Source of the DNA: Paraburkholderia phenazinium
GTDB taxonomy: Bacteria > Pseudomonadota > Gammaproteobacteria > Burkholderiales > Burkholderiaceae
Length of the DNA stretch: 64,000 bases
Direction of reading: 5' to 3'
Assembly (NCBI RefSeq): GCF_900141745.1
Contig: NZ_FSRM01000001.1
Location: 496,001 to 560,000 of the forward strand
The notes under the pieces were generated by a model. The model saw only the letters and a program-made list of their open reading frames with translations, was not told where the DNA came from and searched no databases. Position 1 is the stretch's first letter. The number at the start of each line of letters is the position of its first letter. A program made the translations under genes and the position numbers. Below are positions 52,412 through 61,068 of the stretch, in pieces.

Positions 52412-53281
52412 TCAGGCGTGCTGCACAGACGGTTGGTCGGCGTGTTGCGCCGCTGTTACTGCCGCCGGCGCCACCCATTGGTGACGTGACGACATCGCTG
52501 GCCGCATTGGCCAGTACTGCAATTCGGCGGCGAGGTGCCGATAGTCCCGCGCAGCAGGGGTCGACGGAAACGCGTCGACCACGCAGCGCGACAGTTCGAG
52601 CGCCCGGGCCATGCGCGGGTCGGCGGCGATACAGCCCGCGCCTTCCAGCGACACAGTCAGATAACGCCCCGCCACCCCCGCGAGGTTTTCAAAAGCGGTG
52701 TGCGCGTCGGTGACGCTATGCACATGGTTCACCAGCACCCGGAACTGCCCGATGCCGTGCGCGTAATGCAGCCGCTTCATGCAGGCATACGCATCGGTAA
52801 TCGCCTGCGCAGCGACGCGCGTGACGATCAACAGGTCGTGCGCCTGCATCGCCAGCGCAGAGAGCTGGCCGAGCCGGTCGAGTTGCGCATCGATCAACAC
52901 GATGTCCGCGGGACCGTCCAGCACCACACTCAGTTGCGCCGCCGTGTAGCCTTCGCGATTGCTGCGCGAGGCGCTCAGCACTGAAAAGCCCAGTGCATGA
53001 CGCGCTACGGCGGCGTCGAGCGATATCTCGCCGCGTACCACGGCGGCGAAGTTGGCCGCCCCCTGTACGCCGCCGAGCATGGCGCCCACCGAGTAATCGC
53101 CAAGGCACTCGTCGATCACGAGTACATCCTTGCCCTGCTCCACGAGTGCCGCCGCCAGATTGACGACGGTCGTGGTACATCCGACGCTGGTCGAACCGCC
53201 CGTTACCGCCAGCACTCTTGAACCGCTGCGGGCCAGCAGGCGCCGCAGTCCTTCTGCCTGATCCGAGACGACCTTATCCAA
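52412..53281 (-). CDS. flhG: Flagellar number regulator FlhG (MinD-like), atypical P-loop
   Basis: MinD/ParA-family regulator of flagellar number, partner of the SRP-type GTPase FlhF. 289 aa. The N-terminal DQAEGLRRLL (residues 7-16) is the DQAxxLR helix that stimulates FlhF. The following deviant Walker A should read KGGVGKT but is GGSTSVGCTTT (28-38), with neither lysine present. The switch motif DxD is altered to DECLGDYSVGAML. Membrane-binding C-terminal helix is not obvious. The 3' end of flhF overlaps its start by 8 bp. The FlhF-activating role may be kept while ATP-driven dimerisation is doubtful. Confidence 0.88.
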   Translation of the reverse strand: MDKVVSDQAEGLRRLLARSGSRVLAVTGGSTSVGCTTTVVNLAAALVEQGKDVLVIDECLGDYSVGAMLGGVQGAANFAAVVRGEISLDAAVARHALGFSVLSASRSNREGYTAAQLSVVLDGPADIVLIDAQLDRLGQLSALAMQAHDLLIVTRVAAQAITDAYACMKRLHYAHGIGQFRVLVNHVHSVTDAHTAFENLAGVAGRYLTVSLEGAGCIAADPRMARALELSRCVVDAFPSTPAARDYRHLAAELQYWPMRPAMSSRHQWVAPAAVTAAQHADQPSVQHA

Positions 53282-55205
53282 AGCGGACCTCGTGCAGTTC
53301 GGCCGTCGAGCGTGCTGAGAGCGCCGAAAGCAAGGCCGGAATATCGTCGTCCTGCGGCACGAACGGCGAACTGTCGCGCGGAATGCAGAAAGCGCTTTTG
53401 ATCAGGAATTTCTTGGTTGCGACGTACAGGTTCTCGGGCACCTTCTGCCCGGTCGAGACGTAATGCACCGGCAGCTTGTAGCGGATCACCGTGTCGAGTA
53501 CGCCGCCCAGGTTGGTCGCTTCATCGAGCTTGGTGAGGATGCAGCCGGCGAGCGGCTGTTGATCCGGCCCGCGCTGATAGGCCTGCACGACTTCGTTGAG
53601 CGTGTCGCCATGGCACGTTGCGTTCAGCAGCAGCAGGCGCTGCACCGGTTGTCCGGCGCGGCACAGCATGGCGATCTGGTCGGAGACGAGGCGGTCGCGC
53701 TGGCTCATGCCGATCGTGTCGATCAGCACGATGTGCTTGTTGCGCAGCTCGGCGAGCGCCAGTTGCAGATCGGCGCCGTCCTTCACCGCGTGAACCGAAA
53801 CGCCGAGGATCTTGCCGAAAATGCGCAGTTGCTCGTGACCGCCGATCCGGTAGCTGTCGGTCGTCAGGAGTGCCACCTTGCTGGCGCCGAAGCGCATCAC
53901 GCAACGCGCGGCAAGCTTGGCCGTGGTCGTGGTCTTGCCGACACCCGTCGGGCCCATCAGGGCGAACACGCCGCCGCGCTCCATCAGCGCGTCTTCGTTT
54001 TCCATGATCGGCAGGTTCGACTCGAGCACGTTGCGCACCCAGTCCATCCCGCCTTCCATGTTGTCGATCTCGGGCGGCAGGTTGTCGACCATCATCTGCA
54101 CCAGTTGCGCGGAGAAACCGGCGGCGAACAGGTGCTTGGTGAGCGAGGCGCGCGTCGGGCTGCGACGCTGGCGGTCGGCCCACAGGAGACCGGCGAAGTG
54201 TTCCTCCATCATGCCGCGCATCGAGGAGAGCTCGCTCATCACCGTTTCGTTGACGACCTGCTCCATGCGAGCCTTGATCGCTTCGGTGACGCTGGCGGTG
54301 GTGCCGGCTGCGGCACGTGCGTCGTCCGCCGGAGTGGCCGGGCTCGGCTTCCTGCTAGCGCGGCGCGCGGCGAGTTGTGCAGCTTCGCGGGCCCAGTCGG
54401 GCGTGTCGGCGAGGTTCGACGGCTGACGCGTGCCGACCTGGATGTCGACCGGTGCGCCGAGGCCCTTGGCCATCGCGGCGGCCGGTGTCATCGACGAAGG
54501 CCGTGCGCTGTAGGCGCCTTGCTGCTTGCCGGCGATATTGCGGGCGTGGTCGATCAGCCAGGGATTCGTTTCCGCTATCGTGCGCGGCGTGGCCGGCGAG
54601 AACGGCATAAACTGCGGCGCCGGGACGCCGGCGGCTTTCAGCACGTCGGCGCGGATGTCGTCGCCCGAGCGCGGCATCTGCGGCATCTGCGCCTGCGGTG
54701 CGGCTTGCATCGAAGGCGCGCTTTGCGCCGCGTGAGCGGCTTGAGCCTGCGGCGCGAGCGGTGCGGCCTGAGCCGACGAAGCGTACGGCGAGGCCGTGGC
54801 CGGCTCTTCCGTTACGGCTGCCTGTGCGGGTGCAGCGGCTTGTGCCGGCGCGTTGCTGGCCGACATGCTCTCCGTGCCGGCTTCCGGGCTTGCGCCGAAC
54901 ACCGACGAAAACACGTCCGGCATGCCGCTCGCGTACGGATTGGACTGCATCATCGGCGTGCTGCGCGGTGCCGGTGCTGCCGGGCTCATCGCAGGGGCCG
55001 CGCTGTTTGCGCTGCTGCCGTTATTCGCGCCGTTACGCGCCTTCGGAGCGATTGCCGCGAGCTCGCTATCGGCGAGCGCCACGATCTCGACGGTGCCGTC
55101 TTCGATCGTGCGGTTCGACAGCACGACCGCGTCGGGGCCCAACGCCTCACGAACGAGGCGTAGCGCGTCACGACTGGTAGCACCGACAAATTTACGAATG
55201 TTCAA
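53274..55205 (-). CDS. flhF: Flagellar placement GTPase FlhF (SRP family)
   Basis: Polar or site-specific flagellum placement factor, 643 aa from the TTG at 55205. The N-terminal B domain starts LNIRKFVGATSRDALRLVRE, where the family begins. A long Ala/Gln/Met-rich linker (about residues 70-330) separates it from the NG domain: G1 GPTGVGKTTTTAK, G2 TTDSYRIGGHEQLRIFGKIL, G3 DTIGMSQRDR, G4 TKLDEATNLGGVLD. GGGGG stands 6-10 bp before the TTG. In-frame ATGs at 55241 and 55253 would add 12 or 16 residues outside the family, so the start is uncertain. It overlaps flhG. Confidence 0.9.
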   Translation of the reverse strand: MNIRKFVGATSRDALRLVREALGPDAVVLSNRTIEDGTVEIVALADSELAAIAPKARNGANNGSSANSAAPAMSPAAPAPRSTPMMQSNPYASGMPDVFSSVFGASPEAGTESMSASNAPAQAAAPAQAAVTEEPATASPYASSAQAAPLAPQAQAAHAAQSAPSMQAAPQAQMPQMPRSGDDIRADVLKAAGVPAPQFMPFSPATPRTIAETNPWLIDHARNIAGKQQGAYSARPSSMTPAAAMAKGLGAPVDIQVGTRQPSNLADTPDWAREAAQLAARRASRKPSPATPADDARAAAGTTASVTEAIKARMEQVVNETVMSELSSMRGMMEEHFAGLLWADRQRRSPTRASLTKHLFAAGFSAQLVQMMVDNLPPEIDNMEGGMDWVRNVLESNLPIMENEDALMERGGVFALMGPTGVGKTTTTAKLAARCVMRFGASKVALLTTDSYRIGGHEQLRIFGKILGVSVHAVKDGADLQLALAELRNKHIVLIDTIGMSQRDRLVSDQIAMLCRAGQPVQRLLLLNATCHGDTLNEVVQAYQRGPDQQPLAGCILTKLDEATNLGGVLDTVIRYKLPVHYVSTGQKVPENLYVATKKFLIKSAFCIPRDSSPFVPQDDDIPALLSALSARSTAELHEVRFG

Positions 55206-55369
55206 GCTGGACCCCCGATGAGGTTGACGGACCGGCGACATACCGCTTTCCATTGAGATCGATTATTGCGAAAGATGTCGAGAGACCATCGCTTGATAAA
55301 GACAGGGAAAAGCAGGCAATTCGCGTGATGGGTAGTACGCCGGGGCCGCGCTGCAAGGGTCCCCAAATG

Positions 55370-55393
55370 AAAACCGGCGCCTGAAGCGCCGGT
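55370..55393 (-). terminator. Terminator-like hairpin between flhA and flhF
   Basis: In the leftward transcript ACCGGCGC (complement of 55386-55393) pairs with GCGCCGGT (complement of 55373-55380) followed by a short TTTT. It stands 17 bp past the flhA stop and suggests that flhF-flhG-fliA has its own promoter in 55206-55370 besides read-through. Confidence 0.65.
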
Positions 55394-55409
55394 CTGAAGC
55401 GTGAGCGGG

Positions 55410-57512
55410 TTAGCCTTTCCCGCCTATCAGATTCACCACCTTGACGTTGCGGGTGTCGGGCACCTCCGCATACGACAGCACCTTCAGCTGCGGCAGGTTG
55501 CGGCGCAGGAAGCGCGCCAGCATCGGCCGCAACGCGTGCTGCACCAGCAGCACCGGCGCGAGCCCGAGGTTCTGCTGGCGCGTCATGGCCTGTTGCGTCT
55601 CGGTCATCAGCGTGTGCGCGAGACCCGGTTCGAGACCAGGGTTTGCCCCAGTCGAAAGCGCCTGCGAGAGCACGCGTTCGAGGTTCGAATCGAGGCCCAT
55701 CACCTGCATGTCGCCGGTGCCGGGGAACCACTGTTGCGTGATCGCGCGGCCCAGCGCCAGACGCACGGCTGCCGTCAGCTCGTGCGCGTCGGTAACCTTC
55801 GGCGTGTGCTCGGACAGCGCTTCTAGGATCGTGCGCAGGTCGCGGATTGGCACACCTTCTTCCAGCAGGTTCTGCAGCACCTTCTGCAGCGTGGTGAGCG
55901 AAAGCGCCTTCGGAATCAGATCGTCGACCAGCGACGGCGTGTCCTTCTGCATGCGCTCGATCAGCGCCTGGATTTCGCGGCGGCCGAGCAGCTCGGAGGC
56001 GTGCGTGACCACCAGGTGATTCAGGTGCGTCGCGACCACGGTGCTCGAATCCACCACGGTATAGCCGTACACCTGGGCCTGCTCGCGCAGATTGGTGTCG
56101 ATCCAGATGGCCGGCAGGCCGAACGCAGGATCCTGAGTCGGCGTGCCCGGCAGCGCCGCGCTCACCTGCCCCGGATTGATGGCCAGCCACTGGCCCGGAT
56201 AGGCCTCGCCGACGCCGACCTCGACGCCCTTCAGCGCAATCCGGTAACCATTGGGGCGCAGTTCCAGGTTGTCGCGGATGTGGATCACCGGCGGCAGGAA
56301 GCCGATTTCCTGCGCGAACTTCTTGCGGATGCTCTTGATCCGCTTGAGCAGTTCGCCGTCCGAATTCTTGTCGACGAGCGGAATCAACCGGTAGCCGACT
56401 TCGAGACCGAGCGTGTCGATCATCGTCACGTCGTCCCAGCTTGCTTCGGTGTTTTCGGTCGGAGTCAGCGCAGCCGGCGCCACTGTGGCGAGGGCCGCGG
56501 TGCTCTTCGCTTCCGTCGCACGCTTCTTCATCATCCGGCCAAGCTGGATCAAACCACCGCCCAGCAGCAGGAAGGCGAAGTGCGGCATGCCCGGGATCAA
56601 GCCCATCAGCACCAGAATGCAGCCCGTGATGATCAGCACGCGCGGGTTCGTAAACAGCTGCCCCGTCAGCTGCGTGCCGATGTCTTCGTTGGTGGCCACG
56701 CGCGACACGATCACGCCGGCGGCGGTCGAGATCACCAGCGACGGGATCTGCGCGACGAGGCCGTCACCGATGGTCAGCAGCGTGTAGTTCTTGGCGGCGG
56801 CGGCGAAGTCCATGTTGTGCTGGACCACGCCGACGATCAGCCCGCCGATGATGTTGATCACCATGATCAGCAGGCCGGCGATCGCATCGCCTCGCACGAA
56901 CTTGCTGGCGCCGTCCATCGAGCCGTAGAACTCGGCTTCCTGCGCGACTTCGAGGCGGCGGCGGCGCGCCGCGTCTTCGTTGATGATGCCGGCGTTCAGG
57001 TCGGCGTCGATCGCCATCTGCTTGCCGGGCATCGCGTCGAGTGTGAAGCGCGCGGACACTTCGGCGATCCGGCCCGCACCCTTGGTGATCACCATGAAGT
57101 TGATCACCATCAGGATGATGAACACCACGATCCCGACCGCGAAGTTGCCGCCGACCAGGAACTGGCCAAACGACTCGATCACCTGTCCAGCGGCAGCCGG
57201 GCCGGTGTGGCCTTCGAGCAGCACGACCCGGGTGGAGGCCACGTTCAGCGAGAGGCGCAGCAGCGTCGAGAACAGCAGCACGCTCGGGAATGCGGCAAAG
57301 TCGAGCGGCTTCATCGTGTACATGCTCACCAGCAACACCATCACGGACAGCGCGATGTTGAAGGTGAACAGCAGATCCAGCAGGAACGGCGGCAACGGCA
57401 GGATCATCATGCCGAGGATCATGCAGATCAGCACCGGCCCTGCGAGTGCCCGCAGGTTGGTGTTGCTCAGCGAGTCCGGCCGTCGGGACAGGAAACCGGC
57501 GCGTGCGTTCAT
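55410..57512 (-). CDS. flhA: Flagellar export gate protein FlhA
   Basis: Nonameric export gate and chaperone dock, 700 aa. Eight N-terminal membrane helices (LAGPVLICMILGMMILPLPP; TFNIALSVMVLLVSMYTMKP; FAVGIVVFIILMVINFMVIT) with the FHIPEP-type loop AEVSARFTLDAMPGKQMAID, ADLNAGIINEDAARRRRLEV. Then the cytoplasmic domains, including DLELGYRL-like LGLEVGYRLIPLVD and LTTLQKVLQNLLEEGVPIRD. Its start overlaps the flhB stop (ATGA). Confidence 0.97.
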   Translation of the reverse strand: MNARAGFLSRRPDSLSNTNLRALAGPVLICMILGMMILPLPPFLLDLLFTFNIALSVMVLLVSMYTMKPLDFAAFPSVLLFSTLLRLSLNVASTRVVLLEGHTGPAAAGQVIESFGQFLVGGNFAVGIVVFIILMVINFMVITKGAGRIAEVSARFTLDAMPGKQMAIDADLNAGIINEDAARRRRLEVAQEAEFYGSMDGASKFVRGDAIAGLLIMVINIIGGLIVGVVQHNMDFAAAAKNYTLLTIGDGLVAQIPSLVISTAAGVIVSRVATNEDIGTQLTGQLFTNPRVLIITGCILVLMGLIPGMPHFAFLLLGGGLIQLGRMMKKRATEAKSTAALATVAPAALTPTENTEASWDDVTMIDTLGLEVGYRLIPLVDKNSDGELLKRIKSIRKKFAQEIGFLPPVIHIRDNLELRPNGYRIALKGVEVGVGEAYPGQWLAINPGQVSAALPGTPTQDPAFGLPAIWIDTNLREQAQVYGYTVVDSSTVVATHLNHLVVTHASELLGRREIQALIERMQKDTPSLVDDLIPKALSLTTLQKVLQNLLEEGVPIRDLRTILEALSEHTPKVTDAHELTAAVRLALGRAITQQWFPGTGDMQVMGLDSNLERVLSQALSTGANPGLEPGLAHTLMTETQQAMTRQQNLGLAPVLLVQHALRPMLARFLRRNLPQLKVLSYAEVPDTRNVKVVNLIGGKG

Positions 57513-58717
57513 GCGGAGGCTCCAGATGCCTTGTCGTCTTCGTTAAGCGCTTCGGCGGCTTCCTGATCCGCCTCTTCGTCGGATACCGGACCCTGGTCCA
57601 GATCGGCGGGAACTTCGAGTTCGGTCGGGGCAACCGGCACCACGCCGCCTTCGGTCTTGAAGCGGCGCAATTGATAGACCCATGCGAGCACTTCCGCGAC
57701 CGCGCCATACAACTGGCCCGGAATTTCGCGGTCGAGATCGACGTTGTGATACAGCGCCCGCGCCAGTGGCGGGGCTTCGAGCAGCGGCACGTTGTTCTCC
57801 ACAGCAAGCTGGCGAATCCGCGCGGCGACGAGGTTCACCCCTTTGGCGACGACGCGCGGCGCGCGCATCTCGCCGTCGCTGTACTGCAGCGCGACCGCGA
57901 AGTGCGTCGGGTTGGTTACCACCACGTCAGCCGTCGGTATCTTGGACATCATCCGGCGCCGCGCGGCTGCGCGCTGCTGCGCCCGGATGCGGGCCTTGAG
58001 TTGCGGATCGCCTTCGTTTTCGCGGTGTTCGCGCTTCACTTCTTCCTTCGTCATCCGGAGTTTCTTGTGGTAATTCCAGATCTGATACGGGACATCGAGC
58101 GCTGCCACGAGGAACATGCCGGCGACCGTCATGCCGCAGCACACGGCGATCAGGTGAGCCGCATTGGCGAGCGCCACGGTGAGCGGCTGGGTCGCGAGCG
58201 CGAGGATCTCCTCGCGGCGGTTCCAGACCGAGACGCCTCCGACCCCGCCCACGACGATGGTCTTGGCGAGCGACATGCCGAGCTGGATCGGCCCGTTGAT
58301 CGAAAAGATCCGGCCAAGGCCGGCCATCGGATCGAGCCGGCTGAATTTGGGTTGGAGCGCTCCTGAGGAGACGTGCCAGCCGCCCAGCGCGAGCGGCGAG
58401 AGCAGCGCGGCGCCGCCGGTCAGGGCGAGGATCGGCACCAGCGCACGGAGCGCCTGCATGCCGTCGACACTTGCGCCGATCAGCATGCGCCGGGTTTCGA
58501 AGACGCTGTCGTGGTTGAACATGAGCGCGCCGCGCAGCATCGATCCGAGATGATCGCCGATGCTCCCCGACAACGCCCAGACGCCATAGAAACCGGCCGA
58601 CAGCAAGGCAAACGAGACCAGTTCCCGCGAACGAACGATCTGCCCTTCCTCCCGTGCCTTCTCCAGGCGCCGGGGGGTGGCGTCTTCTGTTTTTTCGAGG
58701 TCGCTTTCCCCTGCCAC
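57509..58717 (-). CDS. flhB: Flagellar export switch protein FlhB
   Basis: Membrane switch that moves export from rod/hook to filament substrates, 402 aa. N-terminal GESDLEKTEDATPRRLEKAR, EEGQIVRSRELVSFALLSAG, four membrane helices, then the cytoplasmic domain with the autocleavage motif NPTHFAVALQYSDGEMRAPR and the C-terminal REIPGQLYGAVAEVLAWVYQ. An acidic tail follows. Homologous to the stand-alone FhlB at 18681-19007. It heads flhB-flhA; its upstream region contains a G-rich quadruplex-prone run. Confidence 0.97.
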   Translation of the reverse strand: MAGESDLEKTEDATPRRLEKAREEGQIVRSRELVSFALLSAGFYGVWALSGSIGDHLGSMLRGALMFNHDSVFETRRMLIGASVDGMQALRALVPILALTGGAALLSPLALGGWHVSSGALQPKFSRLDPMAGLGRIFSINGPIQLGMSLAKTIVVGGVGGVSVWNRREEILALATQPLTVALANAAHLIAVCCGMTVAGMFLVAALDVPYQIWNYHKKLRMTKEEVKREHRENEGDPQLKARIRAQQRAAARRRMMSKIPTADVVVTNPTHFAVALQYSDGEMRAPRVVAKGVNLVAARIRQLAVENNVPLLEAPPLARALYHNVDLDREIPGQLYGAVAEVLAWVYQLRRFKTEGGVVPVAPTELEVPADLDQGPVSDEEADQEAAEALNEDDKASGASA

Positions 58718-58856
58718 GCAGCTCTCCAGACGGTCGAGGCACCATGCCCAATTCCAGTGAGAGCGATTATTCCTGCAGAACTCAAGCCATGATCGGCGGA
58801 TAAGGACGGGGAAACGGGGGTATTTCGGGAGATGGAGCGGCGCGGGGGGCCGCTAC

Positions 58857-58879
58857 GGGCGGGAGGGGGAGGGGCCGGG
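58857..58879 (+). other. G-quadruplex-forming run upstream of flhB
   Basis: Five G-tracts (58857-58859, 58861-58863, 58865-58869, 58871-58874, 58877-58879) are separated by loops of only 1-2 nt on the + strand. For the leftward genes this is the template strand. It lies in the 252-bp gap between the DUF3443 gene and flhB, in an unusually G-rich segment from about 58810 to 58960. Confidence 0.7.
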
Positions 58880-58909
58880 CGAGGAGCCGGGGGGCGCTGC
58901 CGCCGAGGG

Positions 58910-58946
58910 CCGCCCGTTCCGGGGCCGGGAGGCGTGGAACGGGCGG
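58910..58946 (-). terminator. 11-bp GC-rich stem-loop after the DUF3443 gene
   Basis: CCGCCCGTTCC (58910-58920) is exactly complementary to GGAACGGGCGG (58936-58946), loop 15 nt. It lies 24 bp past the DUF3443 stop in the leftward transcript. There is no T-run, so it is either a Rho-type end or a 3' stabiliser. Confidence 0.45.
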
Positions 58947-58969
58947 AACGGGGCGCCGTGGACCCTGGA

Positions 58970-60244
58970 TCAGTAGCCGACGTAAGGTGCCTGGCCGCCG
59001 CTCGCGGTCTGGTCGATGCCGAAGTACATATAACGGCCGTAGAAGAACGGCAGGCCGATGTCGAAGCTACCCGAGGTGCCGATCTGGCCAGCGAGATCGT
59101 TGAAGGCGTAGTTGTTGCCGTTGCTGAACAACGTCGACGCGCTCAGGATCCCGACGTTAGCCGCAGCGGAGACGCCGTTCAGGCCAACCACGGTGACCGT
59201 GCGCGTCTGCGCCGTCGAAGGGCAATAGAAGCCGCTGAAATTGCTGCCGCACAACGCCAGGGTGCTGTCGGTGAAGAAGTAAGCGTTCGAGCCGGAATCG
59301 AAGAAGGCCGACAGCGTGCTGCCGTTGAACGTGCTGTTGTTAAGGTCACCGAAGGCATCGGTCGTGAAGGTCTTCGCCGCCGCGAGCGCGTTGTTCGACT
59401 GCGTGCCGATGCCGAACACCAGCGTACCGGTGGCTGATCCAGCTCCGTTGTTCGAAACGGGCGCCATCTCGACAATCACGCCGTTGTTGTCGGTGGGGAA
59501 TTTCGTGACCGGGTTCGTCACCTGGTTGGCATTCGGCACCTGAGCGGTCGTGCAGCTCGAGCTTGAGGTCGTACACGCGTAATAGTTGCTGAACTGGGCA
59601 AAGGTCGTCGAACTCGCGCAGGTCGCGCCGCAATCGTAAGGTGCGTTGCCAATGCCAAGAATGCCATTGGCGCCAAGCGCGCTGGGAGTGTTCTCTTCGG
59701 AGCCGTTGGCACAGCCTGTCGGCACACTGTTGTTCAGGTCACCCAGCACCTGGACCGGAATGCCGGCGGTCGTGGTCTCGCCGCCAATTGTTACGGTTGC
59801 CGTGCGTACCGAGCCCCACGAAAAGCCATCCGCGAAATTCGTGCATTCAGCCAGCGTGCCGGACGCACCGCTGGGGATAGCAGCGTCAGGCAGCGCAACG
59901 CTCAACACGCCGCTGGCGATCCGCAGCCCATACGAACCGGTATCCACCTGCACATTTGGAATGGTCTGGCAGGTACTCGTCCCGGGCACGCAAACCGTGA
60001 CGCTCACCGTCGGAATGTTGATGACGTTCGCCACGCCCGTGCTCACCGTGATCGCGGCGGTGTTGGCCGCAGTCGCCGCAACCGGCTGTGCGGTCGGGCT
60101 GGCCGGCAACGAGCCGTTATTCGCACTCGACGAACTGGAACTGTTGTTGCTGCCACCGCCTCCGCCACACGCGGCAACCAGCGACACCAACGCGACCGTC
60201 ACCGCGACCTGCGCCCACCCTCTGAGCTTTGCTGCAAATTGCAT
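58970..60244 (-). CDS. DUF3443-type lipoprotein with pepsin-like aspartic protease motifs
   Basis: 424-aa secreted lipoprotein: signal with lipobox LVSLVAAC (Cys 26), a Gly/Ser/Asn-rich linker, then a beta-rich body. Visible motifs in order: VQVDTGSYGLRIA (Asp101), GANGILGIG (about 192-199), AFFDSGSNAYFFTD (Asp316) and near the end FDIGLPFFYGRYMYFGID. This is the layout of two-lobed pepsin-family proteases (DTGS, xGILGLG, second DTG/DSG, ILGDxFxRxYY-like end). The family is annotated as unknown; protease activity is my inference. ATG at 60244 follows GGGAGACGAG. Pairs with the DUF2844 gene 23 bp upstream. Sits between cheZ and flhB. Confidence 0.85.
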   Translation of the reverse strand: MQFAAKLRGWAQVAVTVALVSLVAACGGGGGSNNSSSSSSANNGSLPASPTAQPVAATAANTAAITVSTGVANVINIPTVSVTVCVPGTSTCQTIPNVQVDTGSYGLRIASGVLSVALPDAAIPSGASGTLAECTNFADGFSWGSVRTATVTIGGETTTAGIPVQVLGDLNNSVPTGCANGSEENTPSALGANGILGIGNAPYDCGATCASSTTFAQFSNYYACTTSSSSCTTAQVPNANQVTNPVTKFPTDNNGVIVEMAPVSNNGAGSATGTLVFGIGTQSNNALAAAKTFTTDAFGDLNNSTFNGSTLSAFFDSGSNAYFFTDSTLALCGSNFSGFYCPSTAQTRTVTVVGLNGVSAAANVGILSASTLFSNGNNYAFNDLAGQIGTSGSFDIGLPFFYGRYMYFGIDQTASGGQAPYVGY

Positions 60245-60267
60245 GTCTCGTCTCCCGTCCGTCACTG

Positions 60268-60786
60268 TCAGTGGATGTCGGAACCGCTGACGCCGGCAGG
60301 CAGCGCCTGCGGCAGCCATGCATCACCCGAGAATGCGCCCATATGGCCACCGGAATGGACCACCAGGCCGCTCTGCTCGACCGCGACCGGACCGTGGCCG
60401 CCGCGCACCGCGCGCACGGCCTCGACACCGGCCAGGTATTGCGGGAAATAAGTACCGAGCAGATTGTTCAGATCAGGCATTTGCGGCCCGTTCCAGCCGA
60501 GGCCGAAGACGGTGCCGTCCGCGGCGAGATACTCGCGCACGACTGTGCCGCTGCCGTAGGTCGTCTGACGTACGGTGTATGAAGAACTGCTGCTGGCTGC
60601 GGAGGCGGCGCCGGATGCGGCGTGTAGAACGGCGACAGGGGAAACGGTCTGGGAACTGACGGACGCGCCGGCGGGCGGCGTCATCGGACTCCCGCCCAGC
60701 GCCGCATGAGCGGACTGAACGGCGGGCACCACGCAGGACAATCCGAGCGCTGTCATGACGACGGCGCGGCGTACACGACTCAGCAT
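60268..60786 (-). CDS. DUF2844 secreted protein
   Basis: 172 aa with a Sec signal (VVMTALGLSCVVPAVQSAHA, cleaved near residue 29), then ALGGSPMTPPAGASVSSQ and a compact domain YTVRQTTYGSGTVVREYLAA, DGTVFGLGWNGPQMPDLNNL, LGTYFPQYLAGVEAVR, characteristic of DUF2844. GGAGGAGTG precedes the ATG at 60786. Always expected next to DUF3443 in Burkholderia-type genomes (family knowledge), and here 23 bp upstream of it in one transcription unit. A periplasmic partner, pro-region or substrate of the DUF3443 protein is possible. No function is established. Confidence 0.82.
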   Translation of the reverse strand: MLSRVRRAVVMTALGLSCVVPAVQSAHAALGGSPMTPPAGASVSSQTVSPVAVLHAASGAASAASSSSSYTVRQTTYGSGTVVREYLAADGTVFGLGWNGPQMPDLNNLLGTYFPQYLAGVEAVRAVRGGHGPVAVEQSGLVVHSGGHMGAFSGDAWLPQALPAGVSGSDIH

Positions 60787-61068
60787 AGCCACACTCCTCC
60801 CGGTCAACTGCGATACGGCCCGTGCATCGCACGTGCGCTCGCATTTATCCAAGATCATACGGTACCGGGCCACTGCTCCGCAGGAAGGTTTCCTCCAGGG
60901 TGCCTGGCCGGGGTATCCGCTATGCGCGATGGCTAGCCGGCAAGAAACCTGCGCCCGGAGTGCGGGACGGTACACGGCGGCGCCGAACGCTGTGGAGCGG
61001 GGCGCGTGCCATGTTCGACCGCCGGGAGCCGGCGCGGTTCAGATGTGGAAAGCTGTTCGAAAGCCGTG

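Noticed and set aside
52412..53281. Possibility that the flhG P-loop anomaly marks a pseudogene
   Set aside because: Reading frame is intact, overlaps flhF by 8 bp, and the DQAEGLR helix and remaining core are preserved; more likely a functional variant.
58832..59437. 201-codon frame over the G-rich gap and the end of DUF3443
   Set aside because: Gly/Arg/Ala composition from the G-rich run, antisense to a recognisable gene.
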